Below, piece after piece: positions 8,516 through 19,303 of a stretch of 64,000 nucleotides of DNA (positions are counted from its first letter, which is position 1; every line of letters begins with the position of its first letter). A model generated the notes under the pieces. That model saw nothing but the letters and a program-made list of their open reading frames with translations, had not been told where the DNA came from and made no database searches. The position numbers and the translations under genes were made by a program. The DNA is from Xenorhabdus mauleonii (GTDB lineage Bacteria > Pseudomonadota > Gammaproteobacteria > Enterobacterales > Enterobacteriaceae), in NCBI RefSeq assembly GCF_900113945.1, contig NZ_FORG01000003.1, positions 336,901 through 400,900 of the forward strand. The letters are read 5' to 3'.

Positions 8516-9406
8516 ATGAATAACCAAAACACGGCCAAAGGTATACTCTATGCCTTGGGGGCTTACCTTATTTGGGGGCTAGCTCCCATTTATTTCAAAC
8601 AAATACAATATGTGCCACCCGATGAAATAGTCTCGCACCGGGTTATCTGGTCGGTTTTCTTTATGGTTCTGCTATTGACGGTAACCCGTCACTGGCGCCA
8701 AGTTTCGGCTGTCCTTAAAAAACCGAAAACCCTGCTGCTGTTAGGTATCACTGCTTTCATGATTGCCAGTAACTGGCTGACTTATATTTGGGCTGTGAAT
8801 AACAATCATATGTTGGAAGCAAGCCTAGGCTATTTCATTAACCCATTAGTCAGCGTGCTATTTGCTATGCTGTTTCTCGGTGAAAGATTTCGCCTGATGC
8901 AATGGGTTGCTGTCGGATTGGCTGTTACAGGTGTACTTATCCAGTTATGGCAGTTTGGATCTATCCCCGTGATTGGCTTGTACTTGGCAACATCGTTTGC
9001 ACTTTATGCGTTGATCCGCAAAAAACTGGGCATAGATGCACAAACAGGTATGTTGATTGAAACAATCTGGGTATTCCCGGTTGCACTGGTTTATCTGCTG
9101 TTTTTCACCCATACCCCAACCAGCAATATGTTAAATAACACGATATCCCTGAATCTGTTATTGGTTGCGGCAGGTATCATTACGACCGTTCCGTTGCTGC
9201 TTTTCACCGCAGCGGCCTCCCATCTGCGTTTATCCACGCTGGGATTTTTCCAGTATATGGCCCCTACGCTGATGTTTTTGCTGGCAACTTTGGTATATGG
9301 CGAAAAAATTAGGACAGAGCACTTAATAACGTTTGGCTTTATTTGGGCTGCTTTGATCTTCTTTACACTAGATGCGCTTTATACTCAGCGCCGTTTACGC
9401 AAATAA
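8516..9406 (+). CDS. rarD: EamA-family transporter RarD
   Basis: This is a 296-residue inner-membrane protein with about ten hydrophobic helices forming two EamA repeats (drug/metabolite transporter superfamily). The length equals E. coli RarD. In E. coli it is associated with chloramphenicol resistance, but the natural substrate is not established. The start at 8516 (MNNQNTAKG) is preceded by AAGGA; an upstream in-frame ATG at 8450 has no ribosome site. It converges on corA and is separated from it by a GC-rich hairpin. Confidence 0.92.
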   Translation: MNNQNTAKGILYALGAYLIWGLAPIYFKQIQYVPPDEIVSHRVIWSVFFMVLLLTVTRHWRQVSAVLKKPKTLLLLGITAFMIASNWLTYIWAVNNNHMLEASLGYFINPLVSVLFAMLFLGERFRLMQWVAVGLAVTGVLIQLWQFGSIPVIGLYLATSFALYALIRKKLGIDAQTGMLIETIWVFPVALVYLLFFTHTPTSNMLNNTISLNLLLVAAGIITTVPLLLFTAAASHLRLSTLGFFQYMAPTLMFLLATLVYGEKIRTEHLITFGFIWAALIFFTLDALYTQRRLRK

Positions 9407-9419
9407 CACGATTATCCCT

Positions 9420-9447
9420 CCGCCCATTCATGGGCGGGGATTTCTCT
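9420..9447 (+). terminator. Terminator hairpin between rarD and corA
   Basis: An 8-bp perfect stem (CCGCCCAT 9420-9427, ATGGGCGG 9430-9437) has a two-base apical gap, so the effective loop is larger. It is followed on the plus strand by a T-rich tract (TTTCTCTTT). It lies 13 bases after the rarD stop. Confidence 0.65.
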
Positions 9448-9505
9448 TTATTGAGAGCCGATAAATTAACTTATTCGAAAATCACTGAAGCCAACCGGTT
9501 GATGA

Positions 9506-10456
9506 CTACAACCAATTCTTCCGTTTAAAGTAAAGATAGGGGGCTAACCCTGCCGCAATCATTAAACCAATCGCGCCGGGATAACCAAATGTCCAATGTA
9601 ACTCCGGCATAAATTCGAAGTTCATTCCATAGCTGGAAGCCACCAGCGTTGGAGGCAGGAAGACCACGGAAACAACGGAGAAAATTTTGATAATGCGGCT
9701 CTGTTCGATATTAATAAAGCCCATGGCCGCCTGCATCAGGAAGTTCACTTTCTGGAACAGAGATTCGTTATGCGGCAACAAAGATTCAATATCCCGCAAA
9801 ATCTCACGTGCCTGTTCTAACTGATTGGCCGGCAATCGGGCACGGCGCACAAGGAAATTCAGCGCCCGTTGGCTATCCATCAAGCACAAACGGACTTTCC
9901 AACCGATATCTTCCTGTTCAGCAAGATTGGATAACGCGGTATCGAATTCATCACCCTGCTTGCCTTCCATAATGACCCGGCTCAGGGATTCCAGCACGCT
10001 GTAAATATTTTCAATGACGTCAGCCAACTGTTCGATTTTTGTTTCGAACAAGTCCAGTAACAGTTCATACGCATTCCCGTCAACCATAGTCTGGTTACGG
10101 GCGCGCATTCGGTACAATCGAAACGCAGGGAGTTCACGCTCTCGCAATGTGTAGAGACGACCGTCACGAATAGTAAATGCCACGGTCGAGTTGCCAGCAT
10201 GGTCTTCGGCATCTTCAAAATAGAAGAATGAGTGGACGTGCATACCGTCTTCATCTTCAAAAAAACGTGCCGATGCCTCAATGTCATCCAATTCAGTGCG
10301 GGTTGCCAGAACTTGCCCAAGCTCATTTTGAACACGGAGGCGATCATTGTCCCCCAGCCCAACTAAATCTACCCACATGGAATCAGATAACTTATCACCT
10401 TCTTCAAGTTCAAGACGGAGCAGGCGATTATTCTCTAGTTTAAATACGTTCAGCAT
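9506..10456 (-). CDS. corA: Magnesium/cobalt transporter CorA
   Basis: The 316-residue inner-membrane Mg2+ channel (pentamer) equals the E. coli protein in length. A large cytoplasmic N-terminal domain precedes two transmembrane helices. The selectivity signature [11 protein letters not shown] starts at residue 276, and the C-terminus is the basic FKRKNWL. An AAGGAGA site 10 bases upstream sets the start. The gene lies 88 bases downstream of uvrD in the same direction but has its own promoter-like sequence (10503-10532). Confidence 0.97.
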   Translation of the reverse strand: MLNVFKLENNRLLRLELEEGDKLSDSMWVDLVGLGDNDRLRVQNELGQVLATRTELDDIEASARFFEDEDGMHVHSFFYFEDAEDHAGNSTVAFTIRDGRLYTLRERELPAFRLYRMRARNQTMVDGNAYELLLDLFETKIEQLADVIENIYSVLESLSRVIMEGKQGDEFDTALSNLAEQEDIGWKVRLCLMDSQRALNFLVRRARLPANQLEQAREILRDIESLLPHNESLFQKVNFLMQAAMGFINIEQSRIIKIFSVVSVVFLPPTLVASSYGMNFEFMPELHWTFGYPGAIGLMIAAGLAPYLYFKRKNWL

Positions 10457-10502
10457 GTACCATAAGTCTCCTTATACTCCCTACGATTATCGTAAGGCGC
10501 GA

Positions 10503-10532
10503 ATGTTACGCTCACAGGAAAAAGCCTGTCAA
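10503..10532 (-). promoter_or_regulatory. Putative sigma-70 promoter of corA
   Basis: Reading the minus strand, a consensus -35 TTGACA (10532-10527) is followed after 18 bases by TAACAT (10508-10503), about 45 bases upstream of the corA start. It lies in the short uvrD-corA gap. Confidence 0.6.
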
Positions 10533-10544
10533 CATTCGACCGGA

Positions 10545-12710
10545 TTATTGGCCAGTTTCAAGTCTAGCGTAAGCGGCTACCAGCCATTTGATGCCTTCGC
10601 CCTGAAACGCTATCTGCAAACGGCAGTGCTCCTGACTGCCCTCTATATTGATAATGGTTCCCTCGCCGAACTTAGGATGGCGGACACGCTGACCAAGTGC
10701 ATAACCGCTATCGTTGGCGCTAATGGGGGTTCCCAAGCGTTTATGGTTAACCGGACGGGACACTGTCGCCCGCAGGCGAACTTCAGCCACACATTCCGTC
10801 GGCAGTTCGCCAATAAAACGAGATGGACGATGATACACTTCCTTGCCATATAAGCGACGACTTTCGGCATAAGTCAGTGTCAATTTTTCCATCGCACGTG
10901 TCACACCCACATAGGCCAAGCGACGTTCTTCTTCCAGCCTTCCACCTTCGTCAATGGTTCTCTGGCTCGGGAACATTCCCTCTTCCATGCCCACAATAAA
11001 GACTTGCGGGAATTCCAGACCCTTAGCCGAATGCAATGTCATGAGCTGTACTGCATCCTGATAAGCATCTGCCTGCCCTTCTCCTGATTCAAGGGCGGCA
11101 TGGGAAAGGAAAGCTTGCAGCGGCAGCAAATTTTCGTCTTCATCCTGATAGCTGAATTGACGGGTTGCCGTGACCAATTCTTCAAGGTTTTCTATACGAG
11201 CCTGCGCTTTTTCACCTTTTTCCTGCTGGTACATCGCCCATAGGCCGGAATCACGGATAATGCGATCCGTTTGCACATGCATTGGCATATCCTGCGTTTC
11301 GGTATCCAGCGCTTCGATCAATTCAATGAAACGCTGCAATGCTGATGCGGCACGCCCTGCCAACACTTTTTCCTGAATCAATAACAGGCTGCTTTCCCAT
11401 AAGGTTTTTTGCTGATCACGCGCCATTTGACGCACAACATCCAGTGTTCTGTCACCAATGCCACGTGTCGGTGTATTCACAACACGTTCAAAGGCCGTAT
11501 CATCATTCCGGTTCACCACCAAACGCAGGTAGGATAAAGCATCCTTGATTTCCTGCCGTTCGAAGAAGCGCTGACCACCGTAAATACGGTAAGGAATTGA
11601 CATCTGCAACAAGGCTTCTTCCAGAACACGGGACTGGGCATTGCTGCGGTACAAGATTGCACACTCTTTCAAAGCGCCGCCATTGTCCAGCCAATGCTTG
11701 ATCCGGCCTACAACATAACGCGATTCATCCAGTTCATTGAAAGCGCAGTAAAGTGAAATCGGCTCGCCTTCACTTCCTTCTGTCCATAAGTTTTTGCCCA
11801 AGCGATCACTGTTGTGAGCGATTAAGGCGTTGGCTGCTTTCAAGATATTGCCCGTGGAGCGATAATTTTGCTCCAGGCGGATTGTCTCGGCGCCAGGAAA
11901 GTCCTTGAGGAAGCGCTGGATATTTTCTACCTGCGCACCACGCCAGCCATAAATTGACTGATCGTCATCCCCAACGATCATGACCTTGCCGCTGTCGCCT
12001 GCCAACAAGCGGATCCAAGCATATTGGACACTGTTGGTATCCTGGAATTCATCTACCAAAATATTAGTAAAACGTTCGCGATAATGCTGCAAAATCTGCG
12101 GCTTGTTCAACCAGAGTTCATGGGCGCGCAACAATAATTCGGCAAAATCCACCAATCCTGCGCGATCACAGGCTTCTTGATAGGCTTGATAGACTTTCAG
12201 CCATATTGCTTCCACTGGATTGCCGTAACTTTCAATGTGCTGTGGGCGCAAGCCTTCATCTTTTTTACCGTTGATGTACCACATGCCCTGACGGGCCGGC
12301 CACTGTTTGTCATCCAAATTCATGGCCTTGATGATGCGCTTGATGAGGCGATGCTGATCTTCACTGTCAAGGATCTGGAAATCCTGTGGCAGATTGGCAT
12401 CCAAATGATGTGCGCGCAGCAAGCGGTGAGCAAGGCTATGGAAAGTGCCAATCCACATTCCTCCCTGACTCGTACCAATCAGGCTTTCAATGCGGTGACG
12501 CATTTCCGCCGCCGCTTTATTGGTGAAGGTTACGGCCATGATGGAGAAAGGTGATGTATTTTCAACTGACAGTAACCAAGCTATCCGGTGAACCAATACG
12601 CGTGTTTTACCGCTGCCAGCTCCGGCCAGCACCAGCATATTAGTACGGGATGCCGCGACGGCTTCTCGTTGTTTATCATTCAGGCTTTCGAGCAGATAAG
12701 AGACGTCCAT
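10545..12710 (-). CDS. uvrD: DNA helicase II
   Basis: This is a superfamily 1A 3'-5' helicase for nucleotide excision repair and methyl-directed mismatch repair. The 721 residues match E. coli (720). Walker A AGAGSGKT is at 29-36. DEFQDTN and [13 protein letters not shown] follow, and the C-terminal Tudor-like RNA polymerase-binding segment (YALGQRVRHPKFGEGTI) is intact. The start at 12710 (MDVSYLL) matches the family; the frame runs 27 bases further upstream without support. An inverted repeat that could be a weak SOS box and/or a hairpin lies just upstream (12733-12755). Confidence 0.97.
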   Translation of the reverse strand: MDVSYLLESLNDKQREAVAASRTNMLVLAGAGSGKTRVLVHRIAWLLSVENTSPFSIMAVTFTNKAAAEMRHRIESLIGTSQGGMWIGTFHSLAHRLLRAHHLDANLPQDFQILDSEDQHRLIKRIIKAMNLDDKQWPARQGMWYINGKKDEGLRPQHIESYGNPVEAIWLKVYQAYQEACDRAGLVDFAELLLRAHELWLNKPQILQHYRERFTNILVDEFQDTNSVQYAWIRLLAGDSGKVMIVGDDDQSIYGWRGAQVENIQRFLKDFPGAETIRLEQNYRSTGNILKAANALIAHNSDRLGKNLWTEGSEGEPISLYCAFNELDESRYVVGRIKHWLDNGGALKECAILYRSNAQSRVLEEALLQMSIPYRIYGGQRFFERQEIKDALSYLRLVVNRNDDTAFERVVNTPTRGIGDRTLDVVRQMARDQQKTLWESSLLLIQEKVLAGRAASALQRFIELIEALDTETQDMPMHVQTDRIIRDSGLWAMYQQEKGEKAQARIENLEELVTATRQFSYQDEDENLLPLQAFLSHAALESGEGQADAYQDAVQLMTLHSAKGLEFPQVFIVGMEEGMFPSQRTIDEGGRLEEERRLAYVGVTRAMEKLTLTYAESRRLYGKEVYHRPSRFIGELPTECVAEVRLRATVSRPVNHKRLGTPISANDSGYALGQRVRHPKFGEGTIINIEGSQEHCRLQIAFQGEGIKWLVAAYARLETGQ

Positions 12711-12732
12711 AATTACCATCAGTTGTGTGAGA

Positions 12733-12755
12733 AACACTGTTTTTTGAACAGTGTT
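12733..12755. terminator. Inverted repeat upstream of uvrD: hairpin or degenerate SOS box
   Basis: AACACTGTT (12734-12742) and AACAGTGTT (12747-12755) form a 9-bp perfect stem with a short loop. The plus strand continues in T's. Within it CTG and CAG are nine bases apart; the LexA consensus has ten. It lies between yigB and uvrD, where E. coli has an SOS-controlled uvrD promoter. Either an attenuator or a degenerate LexA site is possible. Confidence 0.45.
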
Positions 12756-12780
12756 TTTTTATACAGATCGCAATCTGAAA

Positions 12781-13497
12781 TTATATCAGTGCTATCAAAG
12801 AAGCCAAATCAGAAATCTCGACATGTGGAACCAAGCGCCCTTCCGGCTCCTGCATCAGTACTTTGTTTTCAAGATTGATCCAACAAGCCTGCATTCCGCT
12901 GCAAAGTGCGCCTTCTACGTCCGTTTTCAGGTTATCCCCGATGTGCAGAATTTGATTTATCGGGAGATTCAGCCGTTCTGCCGCCAACCGGTACATATCC
13001 GGATAGGGCTTAGAACGCCCATCTACACCCGCTTTCAACACAAATTTGAAATAAGGGGCAAGCCCGCATGCCTCAGGTTCGGCGTTTCCATTGGTAATGG
13101 CTACCAACGGGATGTTTTCTGCCAGCACAGACAACGTGCTGTGGGTTGATTCAGGGATCGTAATTTGATTGCGCCAATACATAAAGCAAGACATGATTTC
13201 ATCCGTGCCTCGCATAGTTTCTTCATTGCTGAAACCATGATGGCTAAACATAAGCTCTGCGGATTGCCTGCGCCATGAGGTAACGTCATGATAGATGTCC
13301 GGCTCCCGCTCAAGAATAGCCTGACGGTATAAATGCAGGTCTTCACGTTCAAATTGACTGAATCGGCTATCGTACTGCCTGATAAAACACAACACTTCTT
13401 TTTCGGTTTTATCGATCACAGGATGATTGTCGTAAAGCGTATCATCCAGATCGAATGTCATCGCTGCAAACGGCGCGAGAGGCCGATAAAAACGCAT
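12781..13497 (-). CDS. yigB: FMN phosphatase YigB
   Basis: This 238-residue HAD-superfamily phosphatase hydrolyses FMN to riboflavin (flavin synthesis) in E. coli; the length is identical. The catalytic motif FDLDDTLYD lies at 15-23. The late motif HIGDNLKTDVEGA near 190-202 supplies the metal-binding aspartates. Its ATG overlaps the xerC stop by one base (TAATG), so the two are translationally coupled. Confidence 0.94.
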   Translation of the reverse strand: MRFYRPLAPFAAMTFDLDDTLYDNHPVIDKTEKEVLCFIRQYDSRFSQFEREDLHLYRQAILEREPDIYHDVTSWRRQSAELMFSHHGFSNEETMRGTDEIMSCFMYWRNQITIPESTHSTLSVLAENIPLVAITNGNAEPEACGLAPYFKFVLKAGVDGRSKPYPDMYRLAAERLNLPINQILHIGDNLKTDVEGALCSGMQACWINLENKVLMQEPEGRLVPHVEISDLASLIALI

Positions 13498-14411
13498 TAT
13501 GATTTCCCTCGTTTGGCTCTGGGGTGGGCCACATCATAAACTTTGGTCAAGTGCTGAAAATCCAAATGCGTATAGATCTGGGTCGTTGACAGGTTTGCAT
13601 GACCAAGCAGCTCCTGCACAGCACGCAGATCACCACTGGATTCCAGAATATGCGTGGCAAAAGAGTGGCGCAATTTATGGGGATTGATATGGCTGTTCAC
13701 ACCTTGCCGGATCCCCCATTGTTCAAATCGTTTCTGCACGTTGCGGGCAGAAATCCGCTTCCCGCTCTTGGACGAAATGAAAATCGCATCATTTTCCGGC
13801 TCAAACAACTCCCGCATTTCCAGCCAACGCTGAAGCCACTCCTGTGCCATGCGGCCAAATGGAACTTTACGCTCTTTGCTGCCCTTGCCGTGAACCCAAA
13901 CTTCCCCTGCATCCAGATCCAAATGGCGACAATCAAGGCCAACCAGCTCAGACAAGCGTAACCCCGCACCATACATAACTTCCAGCATGGTTCTGTCACG
14001 GACTGACAGCGGATCATTCAAATTGATGTTGAGGAGTTGGTTAACTTCATCCACATCTATGTTTTTGGGCAAATGGCGTTTCTTGCGGGGAGCGCTGACC
14101 GTTTTCGCGGGATTGGCTTCCAATTTCCCCTGCATGACCATCCAATCAAGGAAGCTGCGCAAAGAAGAAAGGCGCAGGGCAAGGCTGGCAGATCCCAATC
14201 CTGCCCGACGGCTACGGGAAGCAAACATTCTTACTTTAGCCGGATCAAGCCCCTGCCATTCACGCACGCCCATCTCCAGTGACATCTGCGCCAAAACAGC
14301 CAGATGGTGCCGATAGTTGGTGATAGTGGCGGGACTTAAGCGCCGTTCAACCCGCAAGTAATGCAGAAACGCCTCTACCGGCTCCAGAAGAAGATCGTTC
14401 GGCTGAGTCAT
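13497..14411 (-). CDS. xerC: Site-specific tyrosine recombinase XerC
   Basis: XerC acts with XerD at the dif site and at plasmid cer-type sites to resolve chromosome and plasmid dimers. The 304 residues contain an N-terminal SAM-like core-binding domain, and the catalytic residues Arg152 (GLRLSE), Lys176 (GKGSK), His245/Arg248 (HKLRHS), His271 (LGHANLS) and Tyr280 (TQIYTH). All are present, so the enzyme should be active. The start overlaps the yigA stop by four bases (ATGA). Confidence 0.97.
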   Translation of the reverse strand: MTQPNDLLLEPVEAFLHYLRVERRLSPATITNYRHHLAVLAQMSLEMGVREWQGLDPAKVRMFASRSRRAGLGSASLALRLSSLRSFLDWMVMQGKLEANPAKTVSAPRKKRHLPKNIDVDEVNQLLNINLNDPLSVRDRTMLEVMYGAGLRLSELVGLDCRHLDLDAGEVWVHGKGSKERKVPFGRMAQEWLQRWLEMRELFEPENDAIFISSKSGKRISARNVQKRFEQWGIRQGVNSHINPHKLRHSFATHILESSGDLRAVQELLGHANLSTTQIYTHLDFQHLTKVYDVAHPRAKRGKS

Positions 14412-15121
14412 GCGCGTTCAATCCAACGGGACAATAATCCCGGCAGCAATTTAGCCAGATGATCGAGAAGATCCGTTCCCATGCCATCGTGATAGTGTTT
14501 CTTATCATGGCTGTTGAAAATCATCATGCCCAAATCACTCTGTGGCCCTAAAAGGGAAATGGCTACCGAGCCGACATGGCGCGCCTGCGGCATCAGCAAT
14601 AGAATTTCCGGGCCATGCAATGAACCAAGGTAATGGTTTCTATTGCCAAAAAGCTTAATGCGGACAGGCTCAAAAGTATGGCGGGAAATGGCCAGCTCTG
14701 GCGCATTCAAGGGAGCGCCAAGATGCCATTTCTCACTGAATAGCCGGATATAGCAATTGCTTAGCCCAAATGTTTTTGCCCATGAGCTCAAGCGGGAAAG
14801 TAAATCTTGTAAACTCTTCGCACTGGAGAGATCGGTGAATAACTGTAACAAGCGGCTAAACAGGACTTCATTTTGTTTGGCCTGCTCCATTAACTGAACC
14901 ATATCATCTTCCAGATAACGAATGCGTTTCCTTTGGCGGTTCATGTGCCATTCCACCAAGGAAACACTTTCTCTTACCGGATGAGGTATCCGTACCCTCT
15001 CGACCATATTGGCATTGCGGATAAAAAAATCTGGATTATTCAATAAATAATCGACTACCGCTTGCTCATCCTGTCTTTTCAGCTCACTTTCGATGTGCAA
15101 TGGTTCGTCTTTTCCACTCAT
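14408..15121 (-). CDS. yigA: DUF484 protein YigA
   Basis: This 237-residue cytoplasmic protein of the DUF484 family has no assigned biochemical role. The N-terminal half contains [15 protein letters not shown] and a predicted coiled helix; the C-terminal half resembles a GAF-like sensory fold. Position between dapF and xerC is conserved in enterobacteria. The start is uncertain: the ATG at 15121 matches the E. coli N-terminus and has GGGA close by, while the ATG at 15136 adds five residues. Confidence 0.88.
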   Translation of the reverse strand: MSGKDEPLHIESELKRQDEQAVVDYLLNNPDFFIRNANMVERVRIPHPVRESVSLVEWHMNRQRKRIRYLEDDMVQLMEQAKQNEVLFSRLLQLFTDLSSAKSLQDLLSRLSSWAKTFGLSNCYIRLFSEKWHLGAPLNAPELAISRHTFEPVRIKLFGNRNHYLGSLHGPEILLLMPQARHVGSVAISLLGPQSDLGMMIFNSHDKKHYHDGMGTDLLDHLAKLLPGLLSRWIERA

Positions 15122-15169
15122 TTTCCCATGCCCCATATTTCAAGAATGACTCAATGAAAACTGAATCAA

Positions 15170-15994
15170 TCACAAATGAATCGTACCGTCATATACGTGG
15201 GTTGCAGGCCCTGTCATAAAGAGTGGCGTTCCCGGCCCGGCCCAGCGAATGAACAAAGAACCGCCCGGTAGATCGACCCTTACCTGACTGTCCAGTAAAT
15301 TTTGCTGAATACCTACGGCCACTGCCGCACATGCCCCACTGCCGCATGCCCGTGTTTCACCGGCTCCACGCTCAAAAACACGCAGCCGAATATGGCCGCG
15401 ATTCACAATCTGCATAAAACCGACATTCACTCGTTCAGGAAAACGCTCATGGCTTTCCAGCACAGGCCCCAGCACTTCAACTTCGGCAGTATCCACATCC
15501 TCAACCTGTATGACACAATGAGGATTACCCATTCCCACTACGCCACAAAGTACTGTGCGCTCAGCAACCCGGATAATATAAGTTTTCTCGGCCTTATTGG
15601 CACGAAAAGGGATATGTTGCGGTTCAAAGTCCGGTTCTCCCATGTTGACACAAACTTGGTTATCATTTGTGACACTCAATACCATACGGCCAGCTTGCGT
15701 GCTGACTTTAATATCCCGTTTATTTGTCAGCCCCTTGAGACGGACAAACTGGGCAAAACAACGAGCGCCATTCCCACATTGAGAAACCTCGCTGCCATCA
15801 GAATTAAAAATGCGATAGTGGAAGTCTAGGTCAGGATCATAGGGAGCTTCAACAACCAGAAGTTGGTCAAAACCTATCCCAGTATTTCTATCGGCCAGAC
15901 GGCAGATTAACTCTGGAGAAAAATAAACATTCTGGGTTACAGCATCAACAACCATGAAGTCATTGCCAAGACCGTGCATTTTGGAGAATTGCAT
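15170..15994 (-). CDS. dapF: Diaminopimelate epimerase
   Basis: The enzyme converts LL- to meso-diaminopimelate, the precursor of lysine and the peptidoglycan cross-link. The length is 274 residues, as in E. coli. Both catalytic cysteines of this cofactor-independent racemase are present: Cys73 in QCGNGARC and Cys217 in RACGSGACA. The start at 15994 ([13 protein letters not shown]) follows a GGGGTG site; an in-frame ATG 21 bases upstream is not supported. It lies between lptM and yigA. Confidence 0.97.
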   Translation of the reverse strand: MQFSKMHGLGNDFMVVDAVTQNVYFSPELICRLADRNTGIGFDQLLVVEAPYDPDLDFHYRIFNSDGSEVSQCGNGARCFAQFVRLKGLTNKRDIKVSTQAGRMVLSVTNDNQVCVNMGEPDFEPQHIPFRANKAEKTYIIRVAERTVLCGVVGMGNPHCVIQVEDVDTAEVEVLGPVLESHERFPERVNVGFMQIVNRGHIRLRVFERGAGETRACGSGACAAVAVGIQQNLLDSQVRVDLPGGSLFIRWAGPGTPLFMTGPATHVYDGTIHL

Positions 15995-16027
15995 ATACAC
16001 CCCAAGAGAAATCACATTACCGACTCA

Positions 16028-16213
16028 TTATTGTTGAACTTCGACAGACTGCTGGGTATCCGCTGGCAATGCCTTATATGTGTTGTTCATATCTGCCTTG
16101 CCCGCTAAAGACTGTGTTGCTGGCGGAAAATATAAAGGCCCTTTCAAGCCACAACCAGCCAAAGAGAGTAATGCTATGATAGTCAATGACCAACGGAGTT
16201 GTTTTTTCATCAT
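16028..16213 (-). CDS. lptM: Small lipoprotein LptM (YifL)
   Basis: This 61-residue lipoprotein has an N-terminal hydrophobic signal and lipobox LAGC (18-21), followed by the conserved CGLKGPLYFPP motif. In E. coli LptM promotes assembly and disulfide maturation of the LptD-LptE lipopolysaccharide translocon in the outer membrane. Either the first or the second Met can be the start. It is the first gene of the lptM-dapF-yigA-xerC-yigB chain and is divergent from cyaY. Confidence 0.92.
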   Translation of the reverse strand: MMKKQLRWSLTIIALLSLAGCGLKGPLYFPPATQSLAGKADMNNTYKALPADTQQSVEVQQ

Positions 16214-16288
16214 ATTAATGCCTGTGATTCATGCGCCAATACTCTCTATAATCGCAGCTAGGCCCTGAAAAGCAAATAGGAAATAAAC

Positions 16289-16609
16289 ATGAACGATAGC
16301 GAATTCCATCAATTGGCAGATCAATTGATGCTTCATCTTGAAGAAGAACTAGATAATTATGATGGGGATGCAGATATTGACTGTGAAACAAACGGCGGTG
16401 TGATGACGCTCAGTTTTGAAAACGGCAGTAAAATCATTATCAACCGACAAGAACCTTTCCACCAAATCTGGCTTGCAACCAAAAATGGCGGTTACCATTT
16501 TGACTATCGCGATAGCCAATGGGTTTGCGACCGCAGCGGAGATGATTTTCTCTCTATACTGGCCCAAGGGATCGCTGAGCAAAGCGGTGAGCCATTCCAG
16601 TTTTCATGA
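16289..16609 (+). CDS. cyaY: Frataxin-like protein CyaY
   Basis: This 106-residue iron-binding protein regulates iron-sulfur cluster assembly on IscU/IscS. The acidic N-terminal helix ([16 protein letters not shown]) and the strand pair with [22 protein letters not shown] are typical of bacterial frataxin, and the length is identical to E. coli. It is transcribed alone, divergently from lptM and convergently with cyaA. Confidence 0.96.
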   Translation: MNDSEFHQLADQLMLHLEEELDNYDGDADIDCETNGGVMTLSFENGSKIIINRQEPFHQIWLATKNGGYHFDYRDSQWVCDRSGDDFLSILAQGIAEQSGEPFQFS

Positions 16610-16622
16610 TGTTCTTTCTGTC

Positions 16623-16646
16623 CCTCGCCCACACCGGGCGAGGTTT
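16623..16646 (+). terminator. Hairpin after cyaY
   Basis: An 8-bp perfect GC-rich stem (CCTCGCCC 16623-16630, GGGCGAGG 16636-16643) with a 5-base loop is followed by only three T residues. It lies 13 bases after cyaY, between the convergent cyaY and cyaA. Confidence 0.6.
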
Positions 16647-16702
16647 CATGGCTATCCCAGCATCGTTAAAACTGACGCAATTACTGTATCAATTCTTCAG
16701 CA

Positions 16703-19303
16703 TCAGTAATGATACAAAGAGCGGTAAGGATCATGCGACTGACACGTTCCCTCAAGGCGTTCCTCAATATCAAGCCTTGCATTGCTCGTTTCCATATCAT
16801 CCACAGGAAACGAACCATCGACAAAAGGAGCGACATGGGTACGCTCACCTTTCTTAATAATCTGGTAGAACTGAGGCAAGTTGAAATTGATAAAGCTGGA
16901 ACCATAGGTAAAACGATCATGGGATGAAGAGTAAAAACGGCTGATATCACGCACCAGCTCTTCTCTGCTCCCTTCACAATGCGAATAAATTTCTACCCGA
17001 TTGGATTCGTCAAGGATATAGATATTAAACCCTTGTTTATTCTCAATGTCTTCGAAAAAAAACTGGATGATCCCTTCACAGGCAAACCCGTCTATCACAG
17101 GGGGTAGGAGTTTTTCTTTGTTATCAATCTTAACGGGCAAGCCATGCAGTTTCGTATTGGAGATCGCACCATAAAACTCCACCGCATTTTCCAATTTTTG
17201 TACCGAAACGTTTAACCGCTCGAAGAACAATCCCCACGTTTGCCCTGAAATGCGCAATGCTTTAAAGCGGTTGGGATCTTGACGATTACTGGAAAGGCGC
17301 AATTCAATACATTCGGAAACCAATTGCTGGATGCGGGTACAGATCAAACCACGCAGATGCTTGCTATAACAAAATACTTCAACGTCCGATGGAGGTGCCG
17401 CATCCCGATGCATTTTGCCCAAGATGGTTTTCAAGGCTTCCAATACCGATTGTTCACCGCTGAAATGCAGAGTTCTCACTTCATTCCAAGAGTTGCGGTA
17501 AAGCAGATCAATGCTGCCCACCAAACATTTCTGGGACTCGCCAAAGCTGAAGACATTCATTTTTTTGAAGTCAAAATGAACAATTTGATTGGAGAATGCC
17601 GTTGTCGGATCTTTTTCCAGATTGACGATTATCGCCAAGTGGCGAATTTCACAAGGGCTATATAACGCTTTGGGTGTGGGTGCCGGTAAACGGATCGGGA
17701 AATGCGTGGCAATATCATTCACCAAATCACACAGTTTCTCCCTGTCACACTGGGATTCCCCATAATGCATGTGGATCCGGGTTTCTTTCGTTAATAGCCC
17801 GTTGAAATATGTCCAGGAAACTAATTTATTCAAATAACGGTTATATTCCAGCGGTTGATGGCCGATGATCGATTCTATCGTTGGTGCCTGATTATACAGA
17901 TACCAGCCGCTGCGGTTCACGCGCCCCGGAGGAACGTAAATGAAAGTCAAATCTTGTTCTGACAGATCCGGCGATATCTGAGGATTCACCAATGTCACTT
18001 TGCCGGGCAGCGCTTCAAAAGCTGCATACAGTTTACGGGTCAATACGCCAATATCTTGCGGGCTGGCACTGACACTCAAGTTATTGCGGCGGGCAAAGCG
18101 GATTAAGTTGCGGTAACTTTGCATCATGGTGTCGAGCAATTCATTATGGGCTTCACGCACCTGCTCAATTTTCCACGAATTGCGGTTATCCAGCATGGCT
18201 AATTTGTGCTCGTCCCAGCCCCATTCATGCACCAATTGAGACATCACCTGACGACGCCATCCGGTACAGCCTTTATCACCACGGCTTTCCATCAACTTTT
18301 CACACACCTTCAGATAAAAACAGCGGCGCGCCAAATCCAGTCGTGTGTGGTCGTTCGTGGCAGTCAGGTAGCGGGTTACACGCTCCAGCATCATGCTATA
18401 GGCATCAAGCCCAAAAGAAACAATCGCACCGTCATGAAAATATTGTTTCATTTCCAGTGCCAAAAGTTTGCCATTGGGGTATTCCCATGAATAGGCTTCC
18501 AACAACAAACTTTTCAATACCGCTTTATAAGGGGAGTCCACACTTTTATAAAGCTGCCAAAGGCTCGCGCCAAAATATTCTTCTGCCGACAACTCACCCA
18601 ATCCCCCAAGATCCAGCCATTCATTGGGCGTCAGAACGCCTTGGGCATAGAGGGAAAGGACATATTCGTCATAATGCGCTTCTTCTTCTACCGGAACCAT
18701 CGTCCACAACAGACGTTTGCCGGCCATACAGACCGCAGTACGGTAAAATTCATCAAGCAGAAGAATATGCTGGGTAGAACCACAATCTTCACCGTTCAGC
18801 CGACCACTGGCGTGGTGCCGAAAACGGTTTTCATCTATCAGAAAAAAAGTGACTTCAATCCCCAGAGACGCTGCCCATTGTTCTATCAGGGAGCATTTCT
18901 TTTCCAGTAACGCTTTCTCATCGTTATCTAGCCAGGATTGGTGGCAAACCCAAACATCGACGTCTGAAGAGCAACTCTGCCCTATTGAAGAGGTGCTACC
19001 CATTGAATAAATTCCCGTGATCGGCAATTCCCCATTGGGTGCATGTGTCAAAGCACCAGCAAGCTGGCTACCTAAATCATTAATCCAAAACTGTTGCGAT
19101 TCGTCAGGTGAAAAAAAGCAAACTCCATGAGGAACATCGCTTTTGATATAACCCGGCATCATTGGATGATGATAATGTAATAATACTGGAATTAAATTAT
19201 AAACTTGCTTAAAAGCGGCACTCATTGAGTTCGTTGCGCGCTCTAATCTGAGTTGATTAATTGCATCCAGTCGCTGCTTCAGCGTTTCAATATAGAGATA
19301 CAA
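16703..19303 (-). CDS. cyaA: Class I adenylate cyclase
   Basis: The enzyme makes cAMP, the CRP co-activator, in the cytoplasm. The 866 residues consist of an N-terminal catalytic domain with [15 protein letters not shown] at 102-116 (catalytic aspartates 114 and 116) and a C-terminal regulatory domain. The C-terminal tail beyond [11 protein letters not shown] differs from E. coli and is longer. The frame is open to 19372, but the TTG at 19303 gives [19 protein letters not shown], the known E. coli start, also a TTG, which limits expression. A CRP-like site lies about 110 bases upstream. Confidence 0.96.
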   Translation of the reverse strand: MYLYIETLKQRLDAINQLRLERATNSMSAAFKQVYNLIPVLLHYHHPMMPGYIKSDVPHGVCFFSPDESQQFWINDLGSQLAGALTHAPNGELPITGIYSMGSTSSIGQSCSSDVDVWVCHQSWLDNDEKALLEKKCSLIEQWAASLGIEVTFFLIDENRFRHHASGRLNGEDCGSTQHILLLDEFYRTAVCMAGKRLLWTMVPVEEEAHYDEYVLSLYAQGVLTPNEWLDLGGLGELSAEEYFGASLWQLYKSVDSPYKAVLKSLLLEAYSWEYPNGKLLALEMKQYFHDGAIVSFGLDAYSMMLERVTRYLTATNDHTRLDLARRCFYLKVCEKLMESRGDKGCTGWRRQVMSQLVHEWGWDEHKLAMLDNRNSWKIEQVREAHNELLDTMMQSYRNLIRFARRNNLSVSASPQDIGVLTRKLYAAFEALPGKVTLVNPQISPDLSEQDLTFIYVPPGRVNRSGWYLYNQAPTIESIIGHQPLEYNRYLNKLVSWTYFNGLLTKETRIHMHYGESQCDREKLCDLVNDIATHFPIRLPAPTPKALYSPCEIRHLAIIVNLEKDPTTAFSNQIVHFDFKKMNVFSFGESQKCLVGSIDLLYRNSWNEVRTLHFSGEQSVLEALKTILGKMHRDAAPPSDVEVFCYSKHLRGLICTRIQQLVSECIELRLSSNRQDPNRFKALRISGQTWGLFFERLNVSVQKLENAVEFYGAISNTKLHGLPVKIDNKEKLLPPVIDGFACEGIIQFFFEDIENKQGFNIYILDESNRVEIYSHCEGSREELVRDISRFYSSSHDRFTYGSSFINFNLPQFYQIIKKGERTHVAPFVDGSFPVDDMETSNARLDIEERLEGTCQSHDPYRSLYHY

